DNA of 64,000 nucleotides, taken from assembly GCF_004803895.1 (NCBI RefSeq), contig NZ_CP021978.1, positions 8,370,001 through 8,434,000 on the forward strand. The letters run 5' to 3'. Numbering within the stretch: position 1 is the stretch's first letter; each line of letters starts with the position of its first letter. The notes below the pieces were generated by a model. The model was given only the letters and a program-made list of their open reading frames with translations. It did no database searches and was not told the origin of the DNA. A program made the translations under genes and the position numbers. Below, piece by piece: positions 50,751-59,580 of this stretch. The stretch comes from Streptomyces hawaiiensis (GTDB taxonomy: Bacteria; Actinomycetota; Actinomycetes; Streptomycetales; Streptomycetaceae).

Positions 50751-52112
50751 TCATGGCCGGGCGAGACGCGTGACCTGGTCGTGGAGGCGCTGTATGTGGT
50801 CCTCGGACTCCGGCTTCATCAGGACGCTGCGCAGGACGCGGGCGCCGTCGGCGTCGGCGGTGACCTTCGGGTGGCGCGCGGTGAAGGCGTCGCGGTCGGC
50901 CTTGAGGGTGCTCAGGAACACGGGATCGGGTCCCGTCATGCCGTCGGCCAGGACGCGTGCCGATGCCGCGTCGACAGTGCTGAGTGAGGCGGGCTCCACC
51001 GCGGGGAAGTAGCTGACGATGTCCAACTCGGGCTGCTGGTACAGCTCCAGGGCGTCCGAGGCGGTGATCAGGTCGGCCCAGCGCAGGGCGGCCCGGCGGC
51101 CGGCGCCGAGGACGAGGCCGAGTCCGTCGGGGGTGGGCGGGAGGACCTGGAAGGTGAGCCACAGGGCGGCGGCCGAGGCGCCGGCGCGGGAGCATTCCAG
51201 GCTGATCTCGCCGAGGTGGAGCTCGCTGGAGGTGAAGTAGGTGTAGGGCGAGTCGTGGAGGTAGAAGCGGCCCACCTCGGGGTCGCGGAAGAGGACGGCG
51301 CCGCAGCCGTAGGGCTGAAGGCCGTGCTTGTGCGGATCCACCACGATCGAGTCGCACTGGGCGATCGCCCGCCAGGGCCGCGGTGGTAGTCCTTCCGGAC
51401 CGTCGGCGCCGGCGAGCAGGGTGAAGAAGCCGCCGTAGGCCGCGTCGACATGGAGCCGGACGCCGTAGCGGTCCCGGAGGGCGAGGGCGGTGTGGATCGG
51501 GTCGACGGCTCCGAGGCCGGTGGTGCCGGCGGTGAGAACGACCGTGCCGACTTCTCCCGTCCGCAGGATGTCCTCGAGCGCGTCGAGGCTGATCCGGCCG
51601 CGGTCGTCGGTCGGGATCGGGTACCCCTTCATGCCTAGGACGTGGCACATGCGGCCGTGGGTGTAGTGGGCGTCGGCGCTGTAGGCGATGCCGCGGCCGG
51701 GGTGGAGCTCGCGGGCGACGAAGAGGGCTTCGAGGTTGGCGATCGTGCCGCTGGTGGTGAGGTGGCCGAGGTGGGTGTCGTAGCCGAACATCGCGGCCAG
51801 TTGCGCGACGGCCTCGCGTTCCATGCGGGCGGTGGCCGGGCCGCCGTCCAGGGCGTGGTTGTTGGGGTTGATCAGCATGGTGGTGAGGTGGCCGACGATG
51901 GCCGCCGGGTGCGGGGGCTTGAGCATCTGCCCCGCGTAGCGCGGGTGGAAGAAGGGGTAGTTCTCCTTCAGCCTCCCGGTGAGCTCATCGAAGGCGGCGG
52001 CGAAGCGGTCGTCGTCGACGAGGAGGGACGGGTGCTGCTCGTAGGGGCCGAAGGTGTCGGCCCACTGCTGTATCGCGTCGTTGGCCCGGCCGAGCCAGTG
52101 CTGCAGGTCCAC
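50751..52112 (-). CDS. PLP-dependent group II amino acid decarboxylase-like protein
   Basis: GTG 52112 (GGGAGAT upstream) gives 453 residues. The fold-type I features are GHLTTSGTIANLEALFVARE (PLP phosphate binding), SADAHYTHGRMCHVLGMKGY, LTAGTTGLGAVDPIHTALAL, VRLHVDAAYGGFFTLLAG (PLP Asp) and DSIVVDPHKHGLQPYGCGAV with the Schiff-base Lys. It belongs to the tyrosine/aromatic/glutamate decarboxylase group, but substrate cannot be read off. It is divergent from a MarR regulator with three operator-like repeats between. Confidence 0.9.
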   Translation of the reverse strand: MDLQHWLGRANDAIQQWADTFGPYEQHPSLLVDDDRFAAAFDELTGRLKENYPFFHPRYAGQMLKPPHPAAIVGHLTTMLINPNNHALDGGPATARMEREAVAQLAAMFGYDTHLGHLTTSGTIANLEALFVARELHPGRGIAYSADAHYTHGRMCHVLGMKGYPIPTDDRGRISLDALEDILRTGEVGTVVLTAGTTGLGAVDPIHTALALRDRYGVRLHVDAAYGGFFTLLAGADGPEGLPPRPWRAIAQCDSIVVDPHKHGLQPYGCGAVLFRDPEVGRFYLHDSPYTYFTSSELHLGEISLECSRAGASAAALWLTFQVLPPTPDGLGLVLGAGRRAALRWADLITASDALELYQQPELDIVSYFPAVEPASLSTVDAASARVLADGMTGPDPVFLSTLKADRDAFTARHPKVTADADGARVLRSVLMKPESEDHIQRLHDQVTRLARP

Positions 52113-52163
52113 TGATCTCCCTCTCTTCCGACTTGGTGGCGTTCACCATAGAGAATAGTTGAC

Positions 52164-52208
52164 TGCTCAGCAATTGATTGCTCAGCAATTGATTGCTCAG
52201 TAATTGAG
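52164..52208. repeat. Three 15-base direct repeats, probable MarR operator array
   Basis: TGCTCAGCAATTGAT occurs at 52164-52178 and 52179-52193, with a third copy at 52194-52208 differing at two positions (TGCTCAGTAATTGAG). Each junction creates a near-palindrome such as ATTGCTCAGCAAT. The array lies between the divergent PLP decarboxylase and MarR genes, 36 bases before the MarR start, in an AT-rich patch. Confidence 0.78.
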
Positions 52209-52243
52209 ATGGCAGTAGATGAGGAAGCAGTAAAGTCGGCCGG

Positions 52244-52726
52244 GTGAACCCCGCGAACCGAGAGAACGACGAAGCCGCCCGCGCCGCCGACAGCGGGCTC
52301 GTGCACGACTTCGGACTGCTGATCAAGGCCGCCACCCGCCTGGAACAGCGGATCGACACGGCCCTGCGCAGGGAGTGCGAGGTCAGCCACACGATGTTCG
52401 AGGTCCTCATCCGGCTGTGCCGGCACCCGGACGAGGAGATCTCACAGCGTCGGCTCGCCGACGACCTCACACTCACCAGCAGCGGCATCACCCGCCTGAT
52501 CGACCGGATGGAGGGAGCCGGCCTGGTGCGGCGCGTACCGGCTCCCGGGGACCGCAGGAGCGTCCTGGTCGAGGCGACCGATCACGGCCGTGCGGTCTTC
52601 CTTCGGGCTGCCGGCGTCCACGCGGAGGTCGTGGAGCGCTACTTCGTGGCACCGGTGGCCCACGCCGACTACGGACGGCTGACCCACGCGCTGGGCGAGA
52701 TCGAGAAGGCGCTGCGCGACACCTGA
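52244..52726 (+). CDS. MarR family transcriptional regulator
   Basis: The 160-residue protein starts at GTG 52244. The winged helix is typical: HTMFEVLIRLCRHPDEEISQ, RRLADDLTLTSSGITRLIDR (recognition helix), MEGAGLVRRVPAPGDRRSVL (wing with DRR) and VEATDHGRAVFLRA. MarR dimers usually repress a divergent gene and themselves until a ligand binds. The three repeats at 52164-52208 are the likely sites and the PLP decarboxylase gene the likely target. Confidence 0.92.
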   Translation: MNPANRENDEAARAADSGLVHDFGLLIKAATRLEQRIDTALRRECEVSHTMFEVLIRLCRHPDEEISQRRLADDLTLTSSGITRLIDRMEGAGLVRRVPAPGDRRSVLVEATDHGRAVFLRAAGVHAEVVERYFVAPVAHADYGRLTHALGEIEKALRDT

Positions 52727-52859
52727 GGCGTCCTCGGCAAACGACGTCGGTACGGCCCTGGCCGGATCCAGCACCCCCTCGGCGAGATCACGGTCACCCT
52801 CGTCGCAGCGGCCGTCATGTCCCGAGCGTGACCGCGGTGCCGGTGGTTTCGCGAAGAAC

Positions 52860-52896
52860 GGCTCGTACCCCCCCGGTGCCCAGGAGGGTACGAGCC
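52860..52896. terminator. Terminator hairpin after the PL11 and MarR genes
   Basis: GGCTCGTACCC (52860-52870) and GGGTACGAGCC (52886-52896) are perfect 11-base arms with a 15-base loop. The hairpin lies 21 bases beyond the PL11 stop on the minus strand and downstream of the convergent MarR gene. Confidence 0.7.
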
Positions 52897-52916
52897 TTGC
52901 GTCCACGGCCCTCGCG

Positions 52917-54818
52917 TCAGGGTGTGTAGACGGTGGGGCGCGGAGCCGTCGGCATGGCGTTGCCAATGAAGAAGCTCGGGTGCGGGGGCTGGTTGTAGGC
53001 GGTGTTCTGCCAGGCCAGCGCCGTGCGGTACTGGGTGTCGTGGAGCAGGGTCGTGATCTTCGTGCTGGTCTGGTTCGGGGTGGAGTAGATGCGCAGCGCC
53101 CTGTTGTCGCTCGTGCGCCAGACGACCTCTTCGCGCCAGTCGCCGAGGATGTCGCCGGACAGGGCCGGGGTGGACTTGGTGCCGTTGGTGGAGGCGACGC
53201 CGGAGCCGGTCAGCAGACGGGTGTCTCCGGACGTGCCGTACTTGTCGATGCGGGTGCCGTCGAGGAGCTCGCGGACGGGGTCGCCGTCCCACCAGGACAG
53301 GAAGTTGACGCTGGAGGGCTCCCGGCCCAGGGAGGCACCGGTGGCGGAGCGCAGGGTCGTGTCGGAGGCGGACCAGGCCTCGGCGCCCGCGCTGCCGGCG
53401 TAGATGTCGGCGGCGACGCCACGGCCGTTGTCGGAGCCCGACGCCGTCTGCCACAGCCTCGCACCCGTGCGGGCGTCGGCCATCCAGGAGCCGGGCTTGC
53501 TGGAGTCCTCCGAGACCTTGAAGTACTCCAGGCCCGGGCGGGACGGGTTGAGGTCGCCGACATGGCCGGCGTCGCCGTGGCCGAGCCTGGTGGTCCACAG
53601 GCCGCTGCCGTTGTCGTCCACCGTCATCGCGCCGTAGACGATCTCGTCCTTGCCGTCGGCGTCGACGTCGGCGACGGACAGGCTGTGGTTGCCCTGGCCG
53701 TCGTAGCCCTTGCCGCTGTTGGTGGAGGAGGTGGTGTCGAAGGTCCAGCGGCGGGTGAAGGCCCCGTTCCGCCAGTCCCAGGCCGCTATCACCGTGCGGG
53801 TGTAGTAGCCGCGCGCCATGATCAGGGAGGGGCGGGCGCCGTCGAGGTAGGCGGTGCCGGCGAGGAAGCGGTCGACGCGGTTGCCGTAGTTGTCGCCCCA
53901 GGAGGAGACGTTGCCGCGGCCCGGGACGTAGTCGACGCTCTGCATCGCCTTGCCCGTCCGGCCGTTGAACATCGTCAGGTACTCGGGCCCGGACAGGACG
54001 TATCCGCTGGAGTTGCGGTGGTCGGCGGAGGAGCTGCCGATGACCGCGCCGGTGCCGTCCCGGGTGCCCTCGGCGGTCTTCATGGCGACTTCGGCCTTGC
54101 CGTCACCGTCGTAGTCGTAGACCTGGAACTGCGTGTAGTGGGCGCCGGAGCGGATGTTGCGGCCCAGGTCGATACGCCACAGCCGGGTGCCGTCGAGCTT
54201 GATGCCGTCGACGACGGTGTTGCCGGTGTAGCCGGACTGGGAGTTGTCCTTGGCGTTGGTGGGCTGCCACTTCAGGACGAGGTCCAGGGCGCCGTCGCCG
54301 TCGAGGTCGCCGACGGAGGCGTCGTTGGCCTCGTAGGTGTAGGCCGAGTTCCCCGGAGCGGTACCGCCCGCGGGCGGGGAGATCGGCACGTCCTTGTAGC
54401 CCGTGCGGAACTGGACCGCGGACGCGGACGCGGCCTGCTCGCTGCCGTTGACCACGGCGCGCACCGTGTAGTCGGCCGAGGCCGCGCCGCCCGCGTCGAA
54501 GTAGTTCGTCGAGGCGGTGACGGGCGAGGAGTTGAGTCTGGTACCGCCACGGTAGACGTTGAACGACACGTCGTTCGGGTCGGTCGCCAGCCATCGCCAT
54601 GACACCAGGTTTCCGCTGTCGGTGTGCACGCTGGTCAGTCCGCGGTCGAGCTTCTCGACCTGCCGTGCGGTCGCGGCGTGCGCGCTCTGCGGCAGTGCGA
54701 CGAGCGCGGAGACGGCCAGTGCGGCAGCGCCGACGCAGCCGATGAACCGGCCGCCTGGCCGGTGGGGCGATCGCCACGGTCGTGGCGCGGTGGGGGGACG
54801 CCGGTGCGAGCCGGTCAC
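52917..54818 (-). CDS. Rhamnogalacturonan lyase (polysaccharide lyase family 11), secreted
   Basis: GTG 54818 with GGAGG six bases upstream gives 633 residues. A long Sec signal is present (GRFIGCVGAAALAVSALVAL to AHA). Residues about 50-145 are a fibronectin-like domain (QVEKLDRGLTSVHTDSGNLV, SWRWLATDPNDVSFNVYRGG). The remainder is the eight-bladed PL11 propeller with repeated calcium-binding DxDGDG loops: SVGDLDGDGALDLVLKWQPT, QVYDYDGDGKAEVAMKTAEG, SVADVDADGKDEIVYGAMTV and GDILGDWREEVVWRTSDNRA. It cleaves the backbone of rhamnogalacturonan-I by beta-elimination. A LacI-type operator sits just upstream. Confidence 0.94.
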   Translation of the reverse strand: MTGSHRRPPTAPRPWRSPHRPGGRFIGCVGAAALAVSALVALPQSAHAATARQVEKLDRGLTSVHTDSGNLVSWRWLATDPNDVSFNVYRGGTRLNSSPVTASTNYFDAGGAASADYTVRAVVNGSEQAASASAVQFRTGYKDVPISPPAGGTAPGNSAYTYEANDASVGDLDGDGALDLVLKWQPTNAKDNSQSGYTGNTVVDGIKLDGTRLWRIDLGRNIRSGAHYTQFQVYDYDGDGKAEVAMKTAEGTRDGTGAVIGSSSADHRNSSGYVLSGPEYLTMFNGRTGKAMQSVDYVPGRGNVSSWGDNYGNRVDRFLAGTAYLDGARPSLIMARGYYTRTVIAAWDWRNGAFTRRWTFDTTSSTNSGKGYDGQGNHSLSVADVDADGKDEIVYGAMTVDDNGSGLWTTRLGHGDAGHVGDLNPSRPGLEYFKVSEDSSKPGSWMADARTGARLWQTASGSDNGRGVAADIYAGSAGAEAWSASDTTLRSATGASLGREPSSVNFLSWWDGDPVRELLDGTRIDKYGTSGDTRLLTGSGVASTNGTKSTPALSGDILGDWREEVVWRTSDNRALRIYSTPNQTSTKITTLLHDTQYRTALAWQNTAYNQPPHPSFFIGNAMPTAPRPTVYTP

Positions 54819-54842
54819 AGTGGCCTCCGGGGCGTGGGGGGT

Positions 54843-54858
54843 ATGGGAACGCTCCCAT
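54843..54858. promoter_or_regulatory. LacI/CebR-type operator before the PL11 gene
   Basis: ATGGGAACGCTCCCAT contains TGGGAACGCTCCCA, one base from the CebR operator TGGGAGCGCTCCCA known in Streptomyces. It lies 25 bases upstream of the PL11 start on the minus strand. A related half-conserved copy stands at 55141-55154 before the GH53 gene. Confidence 0.75.
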
Positions 54859-55260
54859 GGTGAGGGAGCGTAAGAAGGAGCTGATGCCTCGTCAAGGATT
54901 CTGTCCAGTCCACTGTTCGGCCCTGTTCGGATCCGTGAGTTTCTCCGTACCGATGGATTGACAGTCGGGCGGCGGGCCTTGAACACTGCGGGATGCGTCT
55001 CACGGTCAACTGTGGTCGAAGGCAGTCGAACTGGTTCGTCCGGCCAGTGAACTCATGTGTTGTGCACGGCAGTCAGTGGATCCCCGCACCTGCAACCTTC
55101 CCTTTCGAGGATGGAGCCTCTGGTGCCCGCTTAAACAGGTTGTGAACGCTCCCAGCGTGTGCAGGCGGATCGCCCCAGTCCCGGAAACTCCACCCCCCAC
55201 AACCCGCTGCCCGCCGGCCGCGGCATCTCACGCGCGGCCGGCGGACAGGGAGGAGTGACC
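54859..55260. promoter_or_regulatory. Divergent promoter region of PL11 and GH53 genes
   Basis: No gene is supported in these 400 bases. The only notable element is TGTGAACGCTCCCA at 55141-55154, which shares 13 of 14 bases with the operator core at 54844-54857 and is about 107 bases before the GH53 start. The region is less GC-rich than its surroundings, as expected for two promoters. A ribosome binding site (GGGAGGAG) precedes the GH53 start. Confidence 0.6.
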
Positions 55261-56316
55261 ATGTCCCCGATCCCCGCTCCCATTCCCGCTCGGATCACCC
55301 GCCGGACGCTGCTCAAAGCCACCACCGCGACCGCCGGTGCGATCGCCGGAGCCGCCGCGCTCGCCGAACTCGAGACGCCGGCCCACGCTGCCGCCGGGTT
55401 CGTCAAGGGCGTCGACATCAGCTGGGTGCCGCAGATGGAGGCGCGCGGCTACTCCTGGAGGAACGCGAGCGGGCAGACGCAGGACCTGCTGCCCCTTCTG
55501 AAGGGGTACGGCATCACGGCGGTCCGGCTCCGTACGTTCGTCAACCCCTCCGGCGACCCGGCCAACGGGCACTGCGCCATCGGCGAGGTCGCCGCCTTCG
55601 CCAAGCGGGTCAAGGCCGCCGGCATGTCGATCATGCTGGACTACATGTTCGGCGACACCTGGAACTCCGTCGGGGTGCAGAACCCGCCCGCCGCCTGGCG
55701 GAACATGGGCTACAGCCAGATGCTCACCGCGATGAGCGGCTACGTGAACCAGACGATGACCGTCATGAAGAACAACGACGTGCTCCCCACCTGGGTGCAG
55801 ATCGGCAACGAGATCAACAGCGGGATCTGCCGCCCCGTCGGCAGCGTCTCCAACCCGGCGCAGCTGACCGGCCTGCTCAACGCTGCCTACGCCCAGGTCA
55901 AGGCGGTCTCGCCGAACTCGACGGTGTGCATCCACGTGGCCCAGCCGCAGAAGTACGACGTGATGACGACGTTCTTCAGCCGCTACGCGGCGAACGGCGG
56001 CAAGTGGGACATGTCGGTGTTCTCCTCCTACGGCAGCGCCGACGTCGCCCCCGGGATCGTGGCGAACATGAAGAGGATCTCCGACGCCTACGGAAAACTG
56101 TTCCTGCAGAGCGAGTTCGGCGGTCGGGTGGACCGGGCTGCCTCCACCCGGGCCGCACTGGTCGCCTACACCAGGGCGCTGAAGGCCAACGGCGGACAGG
56201 GCATCTTCTACTGGGAGCCGGAGTGCATGTCCCCGTTCACCGGCTACGACATGGGCGCCTGGGACTCGTCCAGCAAGCGCCCCACCGTCATCATGGACGG
56301 CTTCACTCAGGCCTGA
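55261..56316 (+). CDS. Arabinogalactan endo-beta-1,4-galactanase (GH53), secreted
   Basis: ATG 55261 follows GGGAGGAGTGACC. The 351-residue protein has a Tat signal (ITRRTLLKATTATAGAIAGA to AHA). The GH53 barrel shows VKGVDISWVPQMEARGYSWR, ITAVRLRTFVNPSGDPANGH, IMLDYMFGDTWNSVGVQNPP, PTWVQIGNEINSGICRPVGS (acid/base Glu), and KLFLQSEFGGRVDRAA (nucleophile Glu). GIFYWEPECMSPFTGYDMGA closes the fold. It cuts the beta-1,4-galactan side chains of rhamnogalacturonan-I. It leads a three-gene run with two SGNH esterases. Confidence 0.93.
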   Translation: MSPIPAPIPARITRRTLLKATTATAGAIAGAAALAELETPAHAAAGFVKGVDISWVPQMEARGYSWRNASGQTQDLLPLLKGYGITAVRLRTFVNPSGDPANGHCAIGEVAAFAKRVKAAGMSIMLDYMFGDTWNSVGVQNPPAAWRNMGYSQMLTAMSGYVNQTMTVMKNNDVLPTWVQIGNEINSGICRPVGSVSNPAQLTGLLNAAYAQVKAVSPNSTVCIHVAQPQKYDVMTTFFSRYAANGGKWDMSVFSSYGSADVAPGIVANMKRISDAYGKLFLQSEFGGRVDRAASTRAALVAYTRALKANGGQGIFYWEPECMSPFTGYDMGAWDSSSKRPTVIMDGFTQA

Positions 56317-56368
56317 GCGGCGAGCCGTACGCCCCCACCCGTACAACCTTGTGGCGAAGGACGGACCC

Positions 56369-57460
56369 ATGATTGTAATGAGCATGGCATCGAGGCGCCG
56401 TGGTGGACGCGGCGCCCAGCTGGGAGCGGCGGGCCTGCTGACCCTCGCGACTCTCGCCGGCACGGGCGCGGCCCACAGTGCCGCCGCCGCACCGCAGGCT
56501 CTGCCGGCCGGCTGCTCCGGCACCTCCTCCATCACCTGTCGTTACGCTGTCGCGCCGGGCAACTACGACGTGACGGTCTCCATCGGCGGCGCCTCCGCCG
56601 GGCAGACCGAGATGTGGGCCGAGGCCCGGCGTCTGATGCTCCCGGCGACGAGAACGGCGGCCGGAGCCGTCGCCACCTACTCGTTCACCGTCAACGTGCG
56701 CCAGCCGGAGGGGCAGCCCACCGGCCAGGGCGGCACCGGGAACCCCGGTCTGGACCTCCGGTTCACGGGTTCAGGCCCGCAGGTCTCGGCCGTCTCGGTG
56801 AAACCGGCCTCGCAGCCACTGGTCGCCTACCTGGCCGGCGACTCGACCGTGTGCGACCAGCCGGTGGCTCCGTACACCGGCTGGGGGCAGATGATCACGC
56901 CCTCGCTACGTCCCGGCGCGGTCATCGCCAACTACGGCGACTCGGGGGAGAGTTCGGGCAGCTTCCTCAGCAACTCGGCGCTCTTGCCCGCACTGCTGGC
57001 CAAGGTCAAGGTGAACGATCCGGTCTTCATCCAGTTCGGCCACAACGACAAGCAGACCAGCGCGTCCGCCTACCGGAACAACCTCACCACCATGATCTCG
57101 CGGGTCCGCGCCAAGGGCGGTGTTCCGGTCCTGGTGACGCCACCGGTCCGCAGACTGTTCGACGGCAACCGGCTCACGCCCACGGCACTGCACGTCAACG
57201 GCGTCAACGTGAACCTGCCCGCCGAGATGCGCGCGGTCGGCACGGCCCAGCGGGTTCCGGTGGTCGACCTGACCGCCCGGAGCAAGGCGCTGGTCGAATC
57301 CCTCGGACCGTCCGCCTCCGCACAGCTCTTTCTGCGCTCCTCCGTCGACGGCGTCACGGACAACACCCACTTCTCGCAGTACGGCGCGACCCAGATGGGC
57401 GCCCTGCTGCTCCGGAGCATCCGGGAGCAGAACCTGCCCCTCGCCGCCCACCTGCGCTGA
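56369..57460 (+). CDS. Secreted SGNH hydrolase (rhamnogalacturonan acetylesterase-like) with N-terminal beta domain
   Basis: ATG 56369 follows GAAGGAC. The 363-residue protein has an Arg-rich signal peptide ending near AAA (residue 40). Residues 45-145 look like a small beta-sandwich (CRYAVAPGNYDVTVSIGGAS ... DLRFTGSGPQVSAVSVKP). The SGNH domain has VAYLAGDSTVCDQPVAPYTG (block I, nucleophile Ser), IANYGDSGESSGSFLSNS (block II Gly), VFIQFGHNDKQ (block III Asn) and SVDGVTDNTHFSQYGATQMG (block V Asp and His). It likely removes acetyl groups from rhamnogalacturonan-I, helping PL11 and GH53. It starts 53 bases after the GH53 stop. Confidence 0.9.
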   Translation: MIVMSMASRRRGGRGAQLGAAGLLTLATLAGTGAAHSAAAAPQALPAGCSGTSSITCRYAVAPGNYDVTVSIGGASAGQTEMWAEARRLMLPATRTAAGAVATYSFTVNVRQPEGQPTGQGGTGNPGLDLRFTGSGPQVSAVSVKPASQPLVAYLAGDSTVCDQPVAPYTGWGQMITPSLRPGAVIANYGDSGESSGSFLSNSALLPALLAKVKVNDPVFIQFGHNDKQTSASAYRNNLTTMISRVRAKGGVPVLVTPPVRRLFDGNRLTPTALHVNGVNVNLPAEMRAVGTAQRVPVVDLTARSKALVESLGPSASAQLFLRSSVDGVTDNTHFSQYGATQMGALLLRSIREQNLPLAAHLR

Positions 57461-57497
57461 CCGACGTACGACGGAGCCCGCCCCTGGGAGGGAACAG

Positions 57498-58364
57498 ATG
57501 AAGAACCTACGGACCGTCATCACCACCGCGCTGGTGATCGCCCTGTCGAGCCTCGGACTCAGTGCCGCCTCCGCGGCCGACAGCACCGCGACGCGCTGCG
57601 CCGGCACCGCGGGCGCCGCGGCACCGGCGCCCCGAGCGGCCGCCCAGCCGGTCACCGTGTGGCTGGCCGGCGACTCGACCATGGCCAACCCGGGCTCCGC
57701 CCGCTGCCCGGTCGGCTGGGGCAGCCAGTTCGACGCCCTGTTCAACGCCGACGTCACCGTCAGGAACCAGGCCGTGGGAGGCCGCAGTATCCAGACATGG
57801 CTGTACGAGGGGAACGTCAGCGGCACCAAGGGCTCGGACGGCGAGTGCCGCCTCACCTCGAACTCGTACTCCTCACGCTGGCAGGCGATGCTGAACGCGA
57901 GCACCGGGATGAAGGCCGGCGACTACCTGTTCATCCAGTTCGGCATCAACGACTCCTCCTCGACCTGCCCCCGGCACGTCGGCCCCGCCCGCTACCGGCA
58001 GTTGATGACCACGATGGTGCAGGCCGCCCTGGCCCGGGGAGCGCACCCGGTGCTGCTCACCCCGGTGGCCGCGATCACCTGTTCCGGAAGCACGGCGACG
58101 AAGAACCGCGGCTTCGTGAACGAGACCTTCGCCGTCGGATCCGCCACCAGGGCGCCGGTCGTCGACCTGCAGTCGCTGAGCGTCTCGCTCTACAACAGCC
58201 TGCGCTTCTGCCCGCACAACGGCGACTTCGGATCGGGCCCCGTCGGCGCGTTCTTCTGCAACGACCGCACCCACTTCGAGACCTACGGTGCGCAGCGCAT
58301 CGCCTCACTCGTCGCCGGGGACGTGCGCAGGCAGAACCTCGCGCTCGCCGCCTATCTCAGGTAG
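57498..58364 (+). CDS. Secreted SGNH hydrolase (rhamnogalacturonan acetylesterase-like)
   Basis: The 288-residue protein starts at ATG 57498 behind GGGAGGG. It has a Sec signal (VITTALVIALSSLGLSAASA then AD). SGNH blocks are VTVWLAGDSTMANPGSARCP (Ser), VRNQAVGGRSIQTWLYEG (Gly), YLFIQFGINDSSSTCPRHVG (Asn) and CNDRTHFETYGAQRIASLVA (Asp and His). It is a shorter, domain-free relative of the preceding esterase and ends the same transcript (38-base gap), both proteins closing with NL-L-AA-LR. Confidence 0.9.
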   Translation: MKNLRTVITTALVIALSSLGLSAASAADSTATRCAGTAGAAAPAPRAAAQPVTVWLAGDSTMANPGSARCPVGWGSQFDALFNADVTVRNQAVGGRSIQTWLYEGNVSGTKGSDGECRLTSNSYSSRWQAMLNASTGMKAGDYLFIQFGINDSSSTCPRHVGPARYRQLMTTMVQAALARGAHPVLLTPVAAITCSGSTATKNRGFVNETFAVGSATRAPVVDLQSLSVSLYNSLRFCPHNGDFGSGPVGAFFCNDRTHFETYGAQRIASLVAGDVRRQNLALAAYLR

Positions 58365-58475
58365 CGCCGGGATCCGGTCACGAGGGGCTGACTAGCATGG
58401 CTGCCGGCATCCGAAGACGCCGCGTCGGCCTCCTGGCCGGTCGGCACCGGCAGAGGGCAGGAAGGGCGCAACACG

Positions 58476-59183
58476 ATGACGGGGCTCCGCGACGCCGTCG
58501 CACTCGACGACCCGGTGGGCGAGTCGCTCCGCGGGCACCACGCACACCTCGCCCGCCGGCTCGGCGGCGCTGTCACCTACATACCCGGAGTCGCGACCTT
58601 CTCCGCGGTATCCGACGAGCCGGGCCCGGAGGCATGGGCCGACCTGGCCAAGCTGCTGGGGCCGGGCGAGTTCGCCGACATGTTCAGCTGCCCGGTGATG
58701 CCGCCGTCGCACTGGGAACCGGTCTTCGTCCTCGAGGGCCGCCAGATGATCTGGGCCGGCGACAGCGGCCCGGATCCCTCTCGTGCCGAGTTCGACTCCG
58801 GCGTGGTCGAACTCGGCGTGGAGAGCGTGCCCGAGATGCTCGACCTCGTCGAGCGGACCCGGCCGGGGCCCTTCTAGCCCCGCACACACGAGCTCGGCAC
58901 CTACCTCGGCATCCGCGACGGCGGCAGGCTGGTGGCGATGGCGGGAGAGCGGCTGAGGCCTCCCGGATGGACCGAGATCAGCGCAGTCTGCACCGCCCCC
59001 GAGGCACGCGGACAGGGCCATGCGGTCCGCCTGCTGCGCGCGCTGGCCGCACGCATCGTGGCGCGCGGCGAACGCCCCTTCCTGCACGTGGCCGAGGCGA
59101 ACAGCGGCGCGCTCGCGCTCTACGAGCGGCTCGGCTTCGAGACCCGCAAGCACGTGACGTTCCGCGGGTTCCGCACCCCGTGA
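58476..59183 (+). pseudogene. GNAT acetyltransferase interrupted by an in-frame TAG
   Basis: From ATG 58476 the frame reads GLRDAVALDDPVGESLRGHH through EMLDLVERTRPGPF, then TAG at 58875-58877. The same frame continues PRTHELGTYLGIRDGGRLVA, MAGERLRPPGWTEISAVCTA, PEARGQGHAVRLLRALAARI (acetyl-CoA loop) and ALYERLGFETRKHVTFRGF to a normal stop at 59183. The joined protein would have about 235 residues, typical of FR47-like GNATs. A single substitution (for example TTG or CTG to TAG) explains it. An internal ATG at 58932 could express only the C-terminal lobe. Confidence 0.85.
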
Positions 59184-59210
59184 GACGTCGGGTCCGCCCG
59201 CCCGGTGGAC

Positions 59211-59580
59211 CATTGACCGTGGACGACGCCGTCGCCGTGGCGGAAGCACGGATCCGGCGGGAAACATAGCGGCGCACACCGAGCACCTCGTCGTGGAGCA
59301 CGCAGCCGCACAGCCGCCGCGTACGCGTACGGCCGGCGAGCGGTCGACGAGGCCTGGTGCGTCTTCTCCGTCACCAAAAGCGTGCTGTCCTCGCTCGTCG
59401 GGTGTGCGGTCAGGGACGGCCGGCTGGAACTCGGAGCCGCCCTCGGCGAGTTGCCGGCCGCTCGTGCGCTGGACCAGGACCTCCAGGACCGCGCCGAGCG
59501 CCGTATCTTCGGTCCGCTGGGCGTCACCCGCCCGCACTGGCGCCATCAGCGCGGCCGTACGGCGGCCTTCGCTCAAGGCG
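59211..59580 (+). pseudogene. Serine hydrolase (beta-lactamase family) remnant
   Basis: Scattered frames show pieces of a class C beta-lactamase-like serine hydrolase: LTVDDAVAVAEARIRRET, then AHTEHLVVEHA in another frame, then AYAYGRRAVDEAWCVFSVTK with S-V-T-K as the SxxK motif, SVLSSLVGCAVRDGRLELGA and LQDRAERRIFGPLGVTRPHW. Frame changes and lost blocks (about two thirds of the protein) mean it is non-functional. Confidence 0.65.
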
